DNA from: Croceibacterium_B sp963783195 | GTDB lineage: Bacteria > Pseudomonadota > Alphaproteobacteria > Sphingomonadales > Sphingomonadaceae | DNA: 64,000 nucleotides | Reading direction: 5' to 3' | Assembly (NCBI GenBank): GCA_963783195.1 | Contig: CAWAMV010000004.1 | Span: forward strand, 2,576,861-2,640,860 | In this document: positions 39,318 to 48,885 of the stretch, piece by piece | Position numbering within the stretch: the stretch's first letter is position 1 | Layout of the letters: every line of letters starts with the position of its first letter | Made by a program: the position numbers and the translations under genes | The notes under the pieces: generated by a model | The model's input: only the letters and a program-made list of their open reading frames with translations | What the model was told of the DNA's origin: nothing | Database searches by the model: none

Positions 39318-40171
39318 GTTATTTGGTCGCTGCAGAGCCGGAGAGAGTCATCGGCGACAGCCTGCGCTTTCGCCAGCGACTGCGCATCGGTCGAAAGGCG
39401 TTCCGCACCCTGCAAGCGAAGGATCTGCTGCAGGACACGTGGGACACCGCCGGGGTCGCGTGGACTGGTGCTGCGCTCGCCAAATCGTCCGTAGTTGCGA
39501 CCACCTTTTTCGCCCCCACCGGCATCGCAGCATGGCTGGGACTCGCTACCGCGGCCACCCCGATCGGCTGGGTCGTCGCTGCCGCCGCAGGTTCAGCGGG
39601 TATCTATTATCTCGCAACGCGAGGCCTCGCAGCGGACGAGCGGTTCGTCGACCAGATCCCAAAATTCATCAGCACCCCGCTCGACGTTCTTGGTGCGAGG
39701 CTGTTCGACCTTATGGGAGGGCTGGCGCTGCAGGTCGCAAGGGCCGACGGGCATGTTGATGAGAGCGAGCATCAGACCATCCTCGATCACCTGGTGATTG
39801 ACTGGGGATACGACGAGGTCTTCGCTCGCCGTGAGCTGGCCCGGCTGGCTGAGGTTATCGCTCAGGTCCCCGTAAACGCGCTGGCAGAGGAACTGGCGCG
39901 GTTCCAGGCTGCAAATCCGGACTGCAACGGTCCGGCTATGCAGGCGGAGCTGCTCGCCTTCGTGGAGGAGCTCGTCCACGCTGACGGAGTTGAGCGCCCG
40001 GAAGAAACGCGCGCGCTCGCAGAGCTGCGACAGGTCTTCGGAATGCCGGCGAGCGAACGAAGCACATCGCCTATCGAGAGTGTCCGCCTCGCGCTTGAAG
40101 ATGCGGGATCGAGGATCGGCGCGCTTGTGGGAGATACCCTGCGTACGGTGAGGTCGCGCATCGGCGCCTGA
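39314..40171 (+). CDS. membrane-associated TerB-like domain protein
   Basis: 285 residues from TTG 39314. Two hydrophobic stretches lie at about residues 55-100 (FFAPTGIAAWLGLATAATPIGW and WVVAAAAGSAGIYYLATR). A helical domain of TerB type follows, with the paired acidic signature ARADGHVDESEHQTILDHL (about 140-158) and VHADGVERPEETRALAEL (about 215-232). TerB-like folds occur in tellurite resistance and in envelope-stress and J-domain proteins; a metal-linked or envelope role is possible, not shown. Translationally coupled to the small membrane protein upstream. Confidence 0.6.
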   Translation: MSYLVAAEPERVIGDSLRFRQRLRIGRKAFRTLQAKDLLQDTWDTAGVAWTGAALAKSSVVATTFFAPTGIAAWLGLATAATPIGWVVAAAAGSAGIYYLATRGLAADERFVDQIPKFISTPLDVLGARLFDLMGGLALQVARADGHVDESEHQTILDHLVIDWGYDEVFARRELARLAEVIAQVPVNALAEELARFQAANPDCNGPAMQAELLAFVEELVHADGVERPEETRALAELRQVFGMPASERSTSPIESVRLALEDAGSRIGALVGDTLRTVRSRIGA

Positions 40172-40440
40172 TCAACCAGGGTGCTGCAGGACAAGTCAGC
40201 CTGAAGAAAGGAGCGGATGGTACTCACGCAACGCGAGGTGCGCGGCCTTACGGGATGACCCGGGGATCGATCTTCCGCCGGTCAAACGGCTGTCTGATGG
40301 AGAACCATGGCGTGTACCGCCTTCTAGGGAGTGAGAAGGCCAACACAGGCACCTGTTACTTCCCAAACAAGAGATCGTGGCACGATGAGATCCGCTTCGC
40401 CAATCAGGACGATGCTAAACGCCAAGCCTACACATAATGA
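40172..40440. other. intergenic stretch without recognised gene
   Basis: About 270 bp between the TerB-like gene and the next IS6 copy. Only short ORFs lacking family features occur. Nothing regulatory was recognised. Confidence 0.5.
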
Positions 40441-41065
40441 CGCCAAGGGAGGTGTCTGTCCAATGCGAACCGCTCTCCGGCTGACACAGCCCTCTCCTTC
40501 CCCGGCAAGCTTCAGGCCATAAGGTTCTGCCACCCGGCCAAGGCGGCCGAGCGGCGGGTTTTGTAGGTCTCTCTGTCGACGAGGTGACGTTCTGAGTTGA
40601 AGAGATTGTGGACGTTGGCGTGAACCGATGCGAACTTCTGTAGCGACTTCATCTGCCTGAAGCGCAGCATCGCTCGTCTCGTCGTCGAAACGGCAGGTGA
40701 CTGTTCTCCACCCTGTTGTTGGCCCAGCGGCCGATCTGTTGCTTGGCCTCGCAGCCAAGCTCGGTCATCGCGGCCTTGTACGAGCGCAGACCGTCGGTGG
40801 TGATCGTCTCAGGTGAGCCATGGCGCTTCAGTGCCTTCTTCATGAAGGTAAGAGCAGCTGCCTTGTCCCTCGTCTTCGTGACGAAGCTCTCGAGGACCTC
40901 GCCTTCCTGGTCGACCGCTCGCCACAGGTAGACCATCTCGCCATTCAGCCGGACGTAGACCTCGTCGAGGTGCCAGCGCCATTGGCGAAAGCCGCGCATC
41001 CGGTTCATCCGCTGCCGGCGTATGTCAGCTGAAAACATCGGACCGAACCTGTTCCACCAGTGGCG
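40441..41065 (-). mobile_element. IS6-family element, 5'-truncated, frameshifted
   Basis: Transposase coding on minus from within HWWNRFGPMFSADIRRQRMNR to the LMA stop near 40516. Catalytic Asp/Glu context is kept (HLDEVY, TTDGLRSYKAA, NRVENSHLPFRRR). A base is missing near 40677 (Arg/Glu region after LPFRRR), and the first 50 or so codons are absent: homology stops at about 41065. Left end motif GGTGTCTGTCCAATGCG near 40450. It is separated from the next copy by a 370-bp palindrome-bearing segment. Confidence 0.75.
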
Positions 41066-41436
41066 CACGGTCCCGCAAAACTCGGGGCGGCTGCGCTGTT
41101 CGGGGACGCGAGTGGGTCGAGACAACCGGGCAAAGTCGAGGTGTATTGAGACAACTTCGACAGGGTCCCTAATTCACCCAAAAATCGCGGCAAACTAACC
41201 GTATTCCACCCCCAGAAGGGCGCAGACAACCGCGACAATTCGCGGTTGTCCCGAATCCGCGGTTCGTACGTCGCTGCCACATGGCGGACGCACTCGCCGT
41301 TCGCTCTCTCCGCAATGAGCGGAATACGGGAATCCCGAGCGAGCGCTCTCCAGCGCTCTCTCTCCGCAAGGCATTTTTGGAGGTGTTTCCCGGGACTTTA
41401 GCCGGAGTGCTTTGCAGACACGTTCGGCTAAGTGGC
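41066..41436. other. unassigned segment between two IS6 copies, rich in inverted repeats
   Basis: 370 bp with no credible gene. It contains a long perfect hairpin at 41225-41250 and shorter palindromes (CGGGAATCCCG near 41328; paired GAGCGCTC copies near 41340-41360). Both sides are bounded by IS6 sequence. Confidence 0.5.
41225..41250. repeat. perfect inverted repeat, 11-bp arms, 4-base loop
   Basis: GACAACCGCGA, loop CAAT, then TCGCGGTTGTC. It has no T-run after it and no gene directly upstream on either strand, so a simple terminator role is unlikely. It could be the end of a mobile element, a protein-binding site or a REP-like unit. Confidence 0.6.
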
Positions 41437-42262
41437 GGTGGTGTCAGTCGGATGCGAACCGCTCTCCGGCTGACACAGTCCTCCCCTTCCCCGGCAAGCT
41501 TCAGGCCATGAGGTTCTGCCACTCGGCCAGGGCGGCCGAGCGGCGGGTCTTGTAGGTCTGGCGGTCAACGAGGTGGCGTTCTGAGTTGAAGAGGTTGTGG
41601 ACGTTGGCGTGAACCGAAGCGAACTTCTGTAGCGACTTCATCTGCCTGAAGCGCAGCATCGCCCGTTCTCGTCGTCGGAACGGCAGGTGACTGTTCTCGA
41701 CCCTGTTATTGGCCCAGCGGCCGATCTCCTGCTTGGCCTCGCAGCCAAGCTCGGTCATCGCGCCTTGTACGAGCGCAGACCGTCGGTGGTGATCGCCTCG
41801 GGTGAACCGTGGCGCTTCAGCGCCTTCTTCATGAAGGTGAGAGCGGCTGCCTTGTCCCTTGTCTTGGTGACGTAGCTCTCGAGGACCTCGCCCTCCTGGT
41901 CCACGGCGCGCCAGAGGTAGTGCATCTCGCCGTTGATCTCCACGTAGACCTCGTCGAGGTGCCAGCGCCACTGGCGAAAGCCGCGCATCCGGTTCACCCG
42001 CTGCCGGCGGATGTCCGCAGCGAACATCGGACCAAAGCGGTTCCACCAGTGCCGAACTGTCTCGTGGCAGACATCTATGCCGCGCTCCGACAGCAGGTCC
42101 TCGACGTTGCGAAGCGACAGCGGGAACCTGACGTACAACATCACCACCAGCCGGATCACTTCGGGCGAGGAGTGAAAGTATCGAAAAGGGCTAGGCGGCT
42201 TGGCTCGGGACTTGCGGCTCATCCAGCGCCGCTAGCACCTGCCCCATCCTTCTGACAGTGCC
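41437..42262 (-). mobile_element. IS6-family element, complete, single-base deletion in transposase
   Basis: 826 bp with ends GGTGGTGTCAGTCGGATG (left) and GGCACTGTCAGAAGGATG (right, minus). The transposase starts at ATG 42222 and would end near 41507. Only one defect is seen: at about 41761 a G present in the neighbouring copy (CGCGGCC versus CGCGCC) is missing, splitting it after TTDGLRSYKA. It is the best preserved copy here. No 8-bp target duplication is visible, and its right end abuts a broken IS6 piece. Confidence 0.85.
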
Positions 42263-42467
42263 CGCCCTCCTGGTCCACGGCGCGCCAGAGGTAAACCATC
42301 TCGCCGTTGATCTTCACGTAGACCTCATCGAGATGCCAGCGCCAATGGCGAAAGCCGCGCATCCGGTTCACCCGCTGCCGGCGGATGTCCGCAGCGAACA
42401 TCGGGCCGAAGCGGTTCCACCAGTGCCGCACAGTCTCGTGACAGATGTCGATGCCGCGCTCCGACAG
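42263..42467 (-). mobile_element. IS6-family internal fragment
   Basis: Codes for SERGIDICHETVRHWWNRF through DEVYVKINGEMVYLWRAVDQ on minus and then stops exactly at the right terminal repeat of the neighbouring copy. The 5' part (first 45 or so codons) and the whole 3' half are missing. It looks like an older copy into or against which the 41437-42262 element recombined. Confidence 0.75.
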
Positions 42468-42519
42468 GGCGAAAGCCGCCGTGCACCTGACGTCTCCCAC
42501 TCGCGGCCAGGGAACCAGA

Positions 42520-43187
42520 TTATTGCTCAACAATGATCCGAATTGCGCTTTCCTCTACACCCAGAAAAGCAGCGAGTTCAGCCTTCAGGCGACGCACTCT
42601 TGTTCCGAACGTCGTTGGAGACTGGTCTGCTTTGCCTGAAGTCTGATCGGCGGCACCACCGAGTACCTGCAGCAGAGCCTGCATTGCACCCGGCCTCGGC
42701 ACACTTCGGCCTTGCTCCCAATACCAAACCGCCTGCCTGCTGACACCAATTTTCTCGGCCACTTCATCCATCGACATACCGGCTGCCGCGCGTAGCCTCG
42801 ACAGGTTCTGCAGAAAGTCGGTGTAGGAGAATCCGGGATTGGGACCTGAAGTCGAAGCGAGTGGCTCGCCCTTAAGCACGACGGCGGCAACGTTTGCCTT
42901 CGAAATTTCCGTGTCGAACTTGAAGCCTACAAGATCCCCGTCCCGCCAAGAAACGGATCCCGAAGCGCATTTGCCGTCAGGCAGCAGCACCTCGGCTGCG
43001 GCCCCCCCCCGCCGCCGGAGCGGTGCCGGAACAACATTCCCGTTGTCGAAATGTTGATGACTTCCACATTCGAAGCGGCTCCTTGCTGTCCCTTGACAGG
43101 AAGCAAGAGTCGCACGGTCGTTCTAGGTGACCTTGGTCGTTCAGCTACATCGCGCTGCACCGCACCATGAGTCGTTCGTTTCGGCAT
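42520..43187 (-). CDS. PilZ domain fused to XRE-type helix-turn-helix, frame broken at a C9 run
   Basis: Minus strand from ATG 43187. Residues about 20-95 match a PilZ domain: RTTVR (RxxxR motif) and NISTTGM (NxSxxG), the two c-di-GMP contact motifs, then WRDGDLVGFKFD. A linker leads to an XRE HTH (LSRLRAAAGMSMDEVAEKIG, SRQAVWYWEQGRSVPRP). The two parts are in different frames as written; the break lies in nine consecutive C (43002-43010), and seven or ten would restore one frame. A PilZ-HTH fusion would couple c-di-GMP level to transcription. It sits at the end of the tad minus arm, 60 bp from the TPR lipoprotein gene. Confidence 0.65.
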
Positions 43188-43244
43188 CGCTCCGGCCCCT
43201 TTGAGCGGGGTTTGCCGAAAAATATTGAATTTCCCGTCAACGCA

Positions 43245-44003
43245 TCAGCTTGCCTCGCCGCTCATCTTGGCGGCTGCCCCGGAGCTGTCTCCGCGAGGAG
43301 GTTCGCTGGCGGGAAGTCGTATCCTGACGACTGGTCGAAAGTCTGCAATCTTGTCCCGTCCGATTTCCAGTCTCACGAGCGGGACAAAATCGGACCTTGG
43401 TTCTACCCTTCTGCCCAGCCGCGTGGCGCTGGAGGACGGCGCCGTGGTAATCATGACCTCCGCCCGCGAAACGCGACGCATCGCCCCCTCGACGGCCACT
43501 TCTCTGTGAACCACTTGCTTTTCCGCCGATGTTGGGACGCCCGTTTGTACCGCGGGTGGCGAAACGGCGGCCTGCCTGGCGGACACCTCCGCCTCCCGAT
43601 AGGCAAATGCCAATTGATTGGCAGCGATCAGTCGATCTAAGTTGGCAACGTACTTGGGATCGCCAGGCGCGCTGGCGATGGCCTGCTCGAAAAACCTTCG
43701 GGCCAGGTCTGGGCGGTCGACACGGGCATAGGCGACACCAAGACCGTTGGCTGCGGGAGCAATCGTTTCACCGGTCGCCAAGGCGCGCTGAAAAGCTGCG
43801 ATTGCCAGACCCGGATTGCCGGCGGCCAGTTGCTGACGCCCTTCCTGCGTTGCTGCGTCGGCGGGCATCAAGCTCGCCTGCTCGATGTCCGGTTTGGATT
43901 GGCGATGGAGGCCAAACAGAGATTCTCCAAAAATCGCCTTGCAGCCGCCCAGCATCGGTATGACTGCCGAAACTATTAGGATGCGCGTTCTCGCGTTAGA
44001 CAT
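43245..44003 (-). CDS. tad-locus TPR lipoprotein (TadD-like)
   Basis: 252 residues with a lipoprotein signal (MLGGC lipobox, Cys21). TPR-type helical repeats cover residues about 50-130 (GRQQLAAGNPGLAIAAFQRAL, VAYARVDRPDLARRFFEQAI). The C-terminal half is Ser/Arg/Pro-rich and apparently unstructured. TadD-type lipoproteins assist assembly of the Flp secretin complex in the periplasm. It is the last gene of the minus-strand tad operon, one base after tadC. Confidence 0.75.
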   Translation of the reverse strand: MSNARTRILIVSAVIPMLGGCKAIFGESLFGLHRQSKPDIEQASLMPADAATQEGRQQLAAGNPGLAIAAFQRALATGETIAPAANGLGVAYARVDRPDLARRFFEQAIASAPGDPKYVANLDRLIAANQLAFAYREAEVSARQAAVSPPAVQTGVPTSAEKQVVHREVAVEGAMRRVSRAEVMITTAPSSSATRLGRRVEPRSDFVPLVRLEIGRDKIADFRPVVRIRLPASEPPRGDSSGAAAKMSGEAS

Positions 44004-44004
44004 T

Positions 44005-44974
44005 TCACCCTCCAGTCATTGCCGGTATCAGCTGGCGCACGACCCTGATTGCCGCCGGAAGCATCAAGACACCGATCATCACCGGCAGCATGCAGGTGAC
44101 CAGTGGGATGGAGATGAGCACCGGAATCCGGTGGGCCTTTTCCTCGGCGCGCATCCGTCGGCGCTCGCGCATTTCCTTCGCGTAGATGCGCAATGTCGTA
44201 GCTACACTAGTGCCCAGCTTATCAGACTGGATCAGGAGCGTTGCGAAGGAGCCGATCTCCTCCACGCGTGCAGCTTCCGCCATCTTGCGCAGAGCCGTTT
44301 CCCGCGAGGCGCCGGCACGCAGTTGAAGCGTCGCGGTGGTCAGAAGCTTGGAGACGAGGGGATGCGAGAGGGCCATCTCGCGCCCGACCCTGTCCAGCGC
44401 GGCTTCGAGCCCGAGGCCGGCCTCCACGCACACCAGCATCAGGTCGAGGCAATCGGGGAAGCCGTTTACGATGGCCTCCTTTCGACGATCGGCTTTGGCC
44501 CGGACGAACAGCGCCGGAAGGTAGAGCCCGGCAAGGGCTGCAATCGAGCCCACGATGTACAGTCTCAAGAACGACAGCTGCGAGCCGCTGAGAACGCTCA
44601 GCCCACGTAAAGTGCCGGCAGTACGATCACCAGGACGAGCCGGATCAACGTGTAGAGGCGTGGAGCGGCTAGGAGAATCGAACCCGGCGGCGACCATCTT
44701 CTCTCGCAGCCGGTCGGACTTCGTATCAGCCAAATTGAGCCCGGCCTTTTCGATCCTGTCGACCAATCTGCGTCCATTGATCGTCCTGTCGCCCGCGCAG
44801 GGTGATCGGACTTGCAGGTCCACGCGCACTGGAGATCAGCTTAAGGTCTTCTCGCACAGCGAGGCGCCGCCCGAGAGCACTTATTGCCACCATTGCAATG
44901 CTGACGATCATCACAAAGAGAATGGCGAGCACAATCAGCCGCGCGACGAGGTTTGTGGCGAGAAAATCGATCAT
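44005..44974 (-). CDS. tadC: Flp pilus inner-membrane platform protein TadC (frameshifted)
   Basis: Starts ATG 44974 (MIDFLATNLVARLIVLAILF) one base after tadB. The type II secretion F-domain is clear (DCLDLMLVCVEAGLGLEAAL, RVEEIGSFATLLIQSDKLGTS) and ends with the membrane pair VLISIPLVTCMLPVMIGVL. Two or more compensating frame breaks lie between 44800 and 44610 (TLIRLVLVIVLPALYVG is in a third frame). TadC forms the platform with TadB beneath the TadA ATPase. The rest of the protein is so well kept that sequencing error is a real possibility. Confidence 0.8.
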
Positions 44975-44975
44975 C

Positions 44976-45978
44976 TCACACCTTCAAATCAACCATCTTA
45001 CGTATGACGATTACTCCGATGACGTATAGGACGATCAGGCCGGTGAAACCCACGACGAATATCGGGTCCTGCGCGACGTCGAAGTAGAACCCGGGGTTAA
45101 CCAGGAACATACTCAACAGAGTAAGCACCGGCAACGCCGTGAGCATCCAGGCGCTCATTCGGCCCTCCGAACTCAGAGCTCGCACCTTCAGGTACATGCT
45201 TGCCCTGTCACGAATGACGCCGGACAGGTTCTCAAGAATTTCCGCTAGATTGCCACCCGTCTCGCTTTGCACAGAGACGCAGACGACAAACATGCGCATG
45301 TCTTCGAGGTCCCACCGTTCGGCCATGCCGAAAAGTGCGTCGTTGAGTTCTGCGCCGTAAGCCACCTCGTCCGATACGAGCCCGAACTCGCTGCCGACGG
45401 GATCCTGCATTTCTTCGGTGATCAGCCAGATTGCCGAGGCGACCGGATGCCCCGCGCGAAGCGAGCGCGTGAAAATGTCGAGCGCGATGGGGAACTGCTC
45501 TTCCATTTTCTTGCGTCGCTTTTGAGCGAGGCGGCTGATCAGCATGAGCGGCACGCCGGCCGCGACCGCGCCGGACATGACGAAACTTAGAAGGATTACC
45601 CCTGGTGTGATGCTGAAATCGACGCCCCAGGCCAGCACCAGCATGATAAAACACAGAGCTGCCCACGCGACGGAAATGGCGATTGCAAGTTGTGACGCGG
45701 AAAACCGAACCGCCGACATCATGACCATTCGGATGAAGGAAACGCGTGCGCGAGTGATGACGCCGGCGTCTGCGGAAATGACAGGCGGCGCGTTTTTCAA
45801 CAGGTTGGCTGCAATTACTTCCCGGTCGAGGCCGGAACGCAGCAGCGTCAGGCGCTTGTTGACAGCGGTTCGCTCGGCGCGCCGGTTCGAGAAATCCGCC
45901 GACGAGGACCTGTGAAATAAGGAAAACGGATACGAAGATCGCAATCAGTACAGCTAGCCGGATCAGGAGCGCGGTCAT
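44976..45978 (-). CDS. tadB: Flp pilus inner-membrane platform protein TadB (one frameshift)
   Basis: Start ATG 45978 overlaps the cpaF stop (ATGA) and gives a membrane N-terminus (TALLIRLAVLIAIFVSVFLI). A frame break near 45895 precedes the long intact part 45890-44976. The T2SS-F domain is clear (FPIALDIFTRSLRAGHPVASA, VVCVSVQSETGGNLAEILENL), with a C-terminal membrane pair (FIVGFTGLIVLYVIGVIVI region). Partner of TadC in the pilus base. Confidence 0.85.
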
Positions 45979-47366
45979 TGCACCGTGAACTTCGATTGTT
46001 GCCGGAAAAGGGCCGGATCGAGGGAAATACCATGGGCTTCGAGTTCTGCAGCGAAGCGCGGTCGAATGCCTGTGGCTTCGAAATAGCCGGTGACGTTCCC
46101 ATGTTCGTCGCGCCCAGACATCTTGTAGCGGAATATCTCCTGCATGGTGATCGTCTCACCTTCCATTCCGGTCAATTCGCTGAGAGACAGCACTTTCCGC
46201 TTGCCGTCGCTCAGTCGTCCGATCTGCAGGACCACGTTTATGGCAGAGGCGATCTGGCTGCGGGCGGAGCGAGCGGAAACGTCCATCCCGCTCATCCCGA
46301 CCATCTGCTCGATGCGAGACATGGCGTCGCGTGGATTGTTGGCGTGTACGGTGGTCATCGAGCCGTCATGGCCAGTGTTCATCGCCTGGAGCATGTCGAA
46401 GGCTTCCCCGCCGCGGCATTCGCCCAGAATGATGCGGTCGGGCCGCATGCGGAGCGCGTTGCGAACCAGATCGCGTTGCGTCACTTCGCCCTTGCCTTCG
46501 ATATTGGCGGGACGAGTCTCTAACCTGGCGACATGCTCCTGCTGAAGCTGGAGTTCTGCCGAATCCTCAATCGTTACGATGCGCTCGCGCTCATCGATAA
46601 AGGTCGACATCGCGTTCAGCATCGTCGTCTTGCCCGACCCAGTGCCGCCCGAGATGATGACGTTACGGCGACCGGCGACAATGCCCTCCAGCACGTGCGC
46701 CATCTCCGGTGGCATCGATCCCAACTCGATCATCCGGTCCATCGTGATCGGCTTCTTGGAGAACTTGCGGATAGAGAGCAGCGAGCCGTCAATCGCCAAG
46801 GGTGCCACGATGGCGTTAACGCGCGAGCCGTCGGCCAGACGAGCATCGACAAACGGAGAAGACTCATCAACTCGGCGGCCTACGGCGCTAACGATCTTCT
46901 GAATGATGCGCAGAAGGTGTCGCTCGTCCTGAAAGCGTGTGCCCACCTTCTCGAGAACTCCGAAGCGTTCGACAAAAACCGACTCGTGGCCGTTGACCAG
47001 GATGTCGTTGATGGTCTCATCTTTGAGCAGGGGCTCGAGCGGGCCGAGACCCAGCAGTTCATCAAGAACATCCTTGCACAGGGATGCGCGCTCGGCCCGG
47101 TTGAGCACCTCGCCCTGGCTCGCGAGCAGCTCGGTGACGATCAGGCTGATCTCCCGCTCGATCGCATCGCGCGTCATCTTATCAAGCGCTGAAAGATTGA
47201 TACGGTCCAGAAGTTGCTGGTGAATCAACACCTTGAGCGAAAGGATCCGATCGGACACGGAATGGTCGACGGGAGCGGGAGGAGCGCCATCGGCTACATC
47301 CGGACGCTCGACATCGGTAGCGGTCAGCGGCTTGGCATTGGCACCCGGCTTGCTGATCTGCCACAT
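45975..47366 (-). CDS. cpaF: Flp pilus assembly ATPase CpaF/TadA
   Basis: 463 residues, intact. The secretion ATPase core has Walker A SGGTGSGKTTM (about residue 243), an Asp box with RIVTIEDSAELQL, Walker B region RPDRIILGECRGGEA and the His box TGHDGSMTTVHANN. The N-terminal extension (residues 1-120) is typical of the CpaF subfamily. It powers pilin polymerisation and, in some systems, retraction. It is coupled to tadB by a 4-base overlap and lies one base after cpaE. Confidence 0.95.
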   Translation of the reverse strand: MWQISKPGANAKPLTATDVERPDVADGAPPAPVDHSVSDRILSLKVLIHQQLLDRINLSALDKMTRDAIEREISLIVTELLASQGEVLNRAERASLCKDVLDELLGLGPLEPLLKDETINDILVNGHESVFVERFGVLEKVGTRFQDERHLLRIIQKIVSAVGRRVDESSPFVDARLADGSRVNAIVAPLAIDGSLLSIRKFSKKPITMDRMIELGSMPPEMAHVLEGIVAGRRNVIISGGTGSGKTTMLNAMSTFIDERERIVTIEDSAELQLQQEHVARLETRPANIEGKGEVTQRDLVRNALRMRPDRIILGECRGGEAFDMLQAMNTGHDGSMTTVHANNPRDAMSRIEQMVGMSGMDVSARSARSQIASAINVVLQIGRLSDGKRKVLSLSELTGMEGETITMQEIFRYKMSGRDEHGNVTGYFEATGIRPRFAAELEAHGISLDPALFRQQSKFTVQ

Positions 47367-47367
47367 A

Positions 47368-48541
47368 TCACAGCACCTGCTTGTCGAATTCGCCGCGCAG
47401 CTGGTCGCCGAGCGTGGCGATGTCGCTCACGAATTTGCTCTTGCCGCGTATTTCGTCGGCGAGCAGGCCCTGGTTCTGCGCGACGCTGACCGTCGGGGCA
47501 TCGAGCGCGATGCTGCTGAACACCGGCAGGCCAAGCGTTTCGGACACGTCGTCGAGGCCAATCGTGCGGAACAGCCGCTTCTCGACGCGGTTGACCACGA
47601 TCTTGATGTGCTGCTCTTCGATCCCGACAGAGCGGAAAAGGTCGATCCGGCGCCTCGCCTGGCGCAGGCTGGAGATGCCCAGTTCCACCACCAGAACCAA
47701 GCGCGTCGGCCCCATGGGCGAGGGACAGTGTCCAGTTGGTCCAGTTGGCAGGCAGGTCGAGCACGACATGGCCATATTGCCGTCGCAAAAGATCCACGAC
47801 CGGCAGCAGGTTTTCGGTTCGGACCGATTCCAGTGGCATGATCGTCTCAGGCGCGGAGATGACAGACAGGCCATCGCCGGCGTCGCTGGCGACAGAGCGC
47901 AGCAGTTCTTCGTCGAGCCTGCTGCCGGCTTCGATCAGGTCAGCGACGCTGCCGCGCGGCTTAACGCCGAGGTAATCCGCCACACTGCCGAACTGCAGGT
48001 CGAGATCGACGATTGCTGCGCCCCGCCCCGCCGGGTCGTGCTCTGCGAGGTCCGCAGCGAGATGCGTCGCAATCGACGTCGCGCCGCACCCACCGATGGA
48101 GCGAGCGACTGCGATTACCGGCGCCAACGCGGCATTCGCAGCCGAGTGATCCGGGCGCCCCGCCAGCGCATCGAGCGCCGCTTGCAAGAGCTCATCGGGA
48201 TCGAACGGTAGCGAAACGATGTCCGTAATGCCCTCGCGCAAAAGCGTTCGGGCGAGCGAAACGCTGACCCCGGCAATCGCCGCGATGACGGGCACGTCGC
48301 GGTGGCGTTCGCGCACCGCGCTGATGCGGGCAATCGAGGCTTCTTCCTCCGGGTTGACCTCAATAACGAGAAGGTCGGCATCGCCCACGACTGCGGCGCC
48401 GATGGGCTCCCCGGCGGCCCGCGGTTCGAGCCGCAGCCCCGGCAAAGCAGCTTCGGCCCGCGCGGTTCCCAGGGTGTCGAGGTACTCAGCCGAAGCGATC
48501 ACCGCGATGGTCGCTTCACCGAAGGGAAACGCTCTGTTCAT
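47368..48541 (-). CDS. cpaE: pilus localisation/assembly protein CpaE (TadZ), one frameshift
   Basis: Start ATG 48541 is preferred because it overlaps the preceding lipoprotein gene stop as ATGA; an in-frame ATG at 48571 is the alternative. An atypical receiver domain (residues about 10-125, VAVIASAEYLDTL, DIVSLPFDPDELLQAAL) is followed by a MinD-like ATPase (RSIGGCGATSIATHLAADLA deviant Walker A, AIVDLDLQFGSVADYL). One shift near 47715 (GADAL to RLVLVVELGISSLRQA) separates the C-terminal 115 residues (KIVVNRVEKRLF, LGLPVFSSIALD). TadZ proteins place the pilus at the pole. Confidence 0.85.
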
Positions 48542-48885
48542 GCGATCTGACAAGGAATTCTGACTGCCCATTTTCGAATGTTCAATTGTCGCTGCGCGAT
48601 TGTTCCTGCGGCCCCGAGTTCCGTCGTCCGCACGCGATCGGGGACTTTGACCTTGTCCTCGCGATAGCGCTCGACGGCCTGCGCCGCGTGCTCGGCGGAG
48701 CTGGTCGACAGGGGATCGAGATAGCGCGGCGCCGGGTCGATGATCTGCGCCGCCAGGGTCTGGCGGTTGGCTTCGCCGAAATTGTCCGGCCCGCCCATGT
48801 AGGCCGGCGTTGTCAGGTCCCCCTGATCGGCACATGCGGCAAGCGCCAGCCCCAGAGCGGCGGCAAGGAAAAACCTAGAATTCAT
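48538..48885 (-). CDS. small tad-locus lipoprotein (CpaD-like position)
   Basis: 115 residues, signal with lipobox LAAC (Cys19: ALGLALAACADQG). The short mature region contains PAYMGGPDNFGEANRQTLAAQ and AAQAVERYREDKVKVPD. It is in the cpaD slot between the secretin and cpaE but is about half the usual CpaD length, so it may be a sphingomonad variant. Its start overlaps the cpaC stop by 11 bases. Confidence 0.7.
   Translation of the reverse strand: MNSRFFLAAALGLALAACADQGDLTTPAYMGGPDNFGEANRQTLAAQIIDPAPRYLDPLSTSSAEHAAQAVERYREDKVKVPDRVRTTELGAAGTIAQRQLNIRKWAVRIPCQIA

Noticed and set aside
40255..40437. 60-codon plus ORF
   Set aside because: No ribosome site and no recognisable features.
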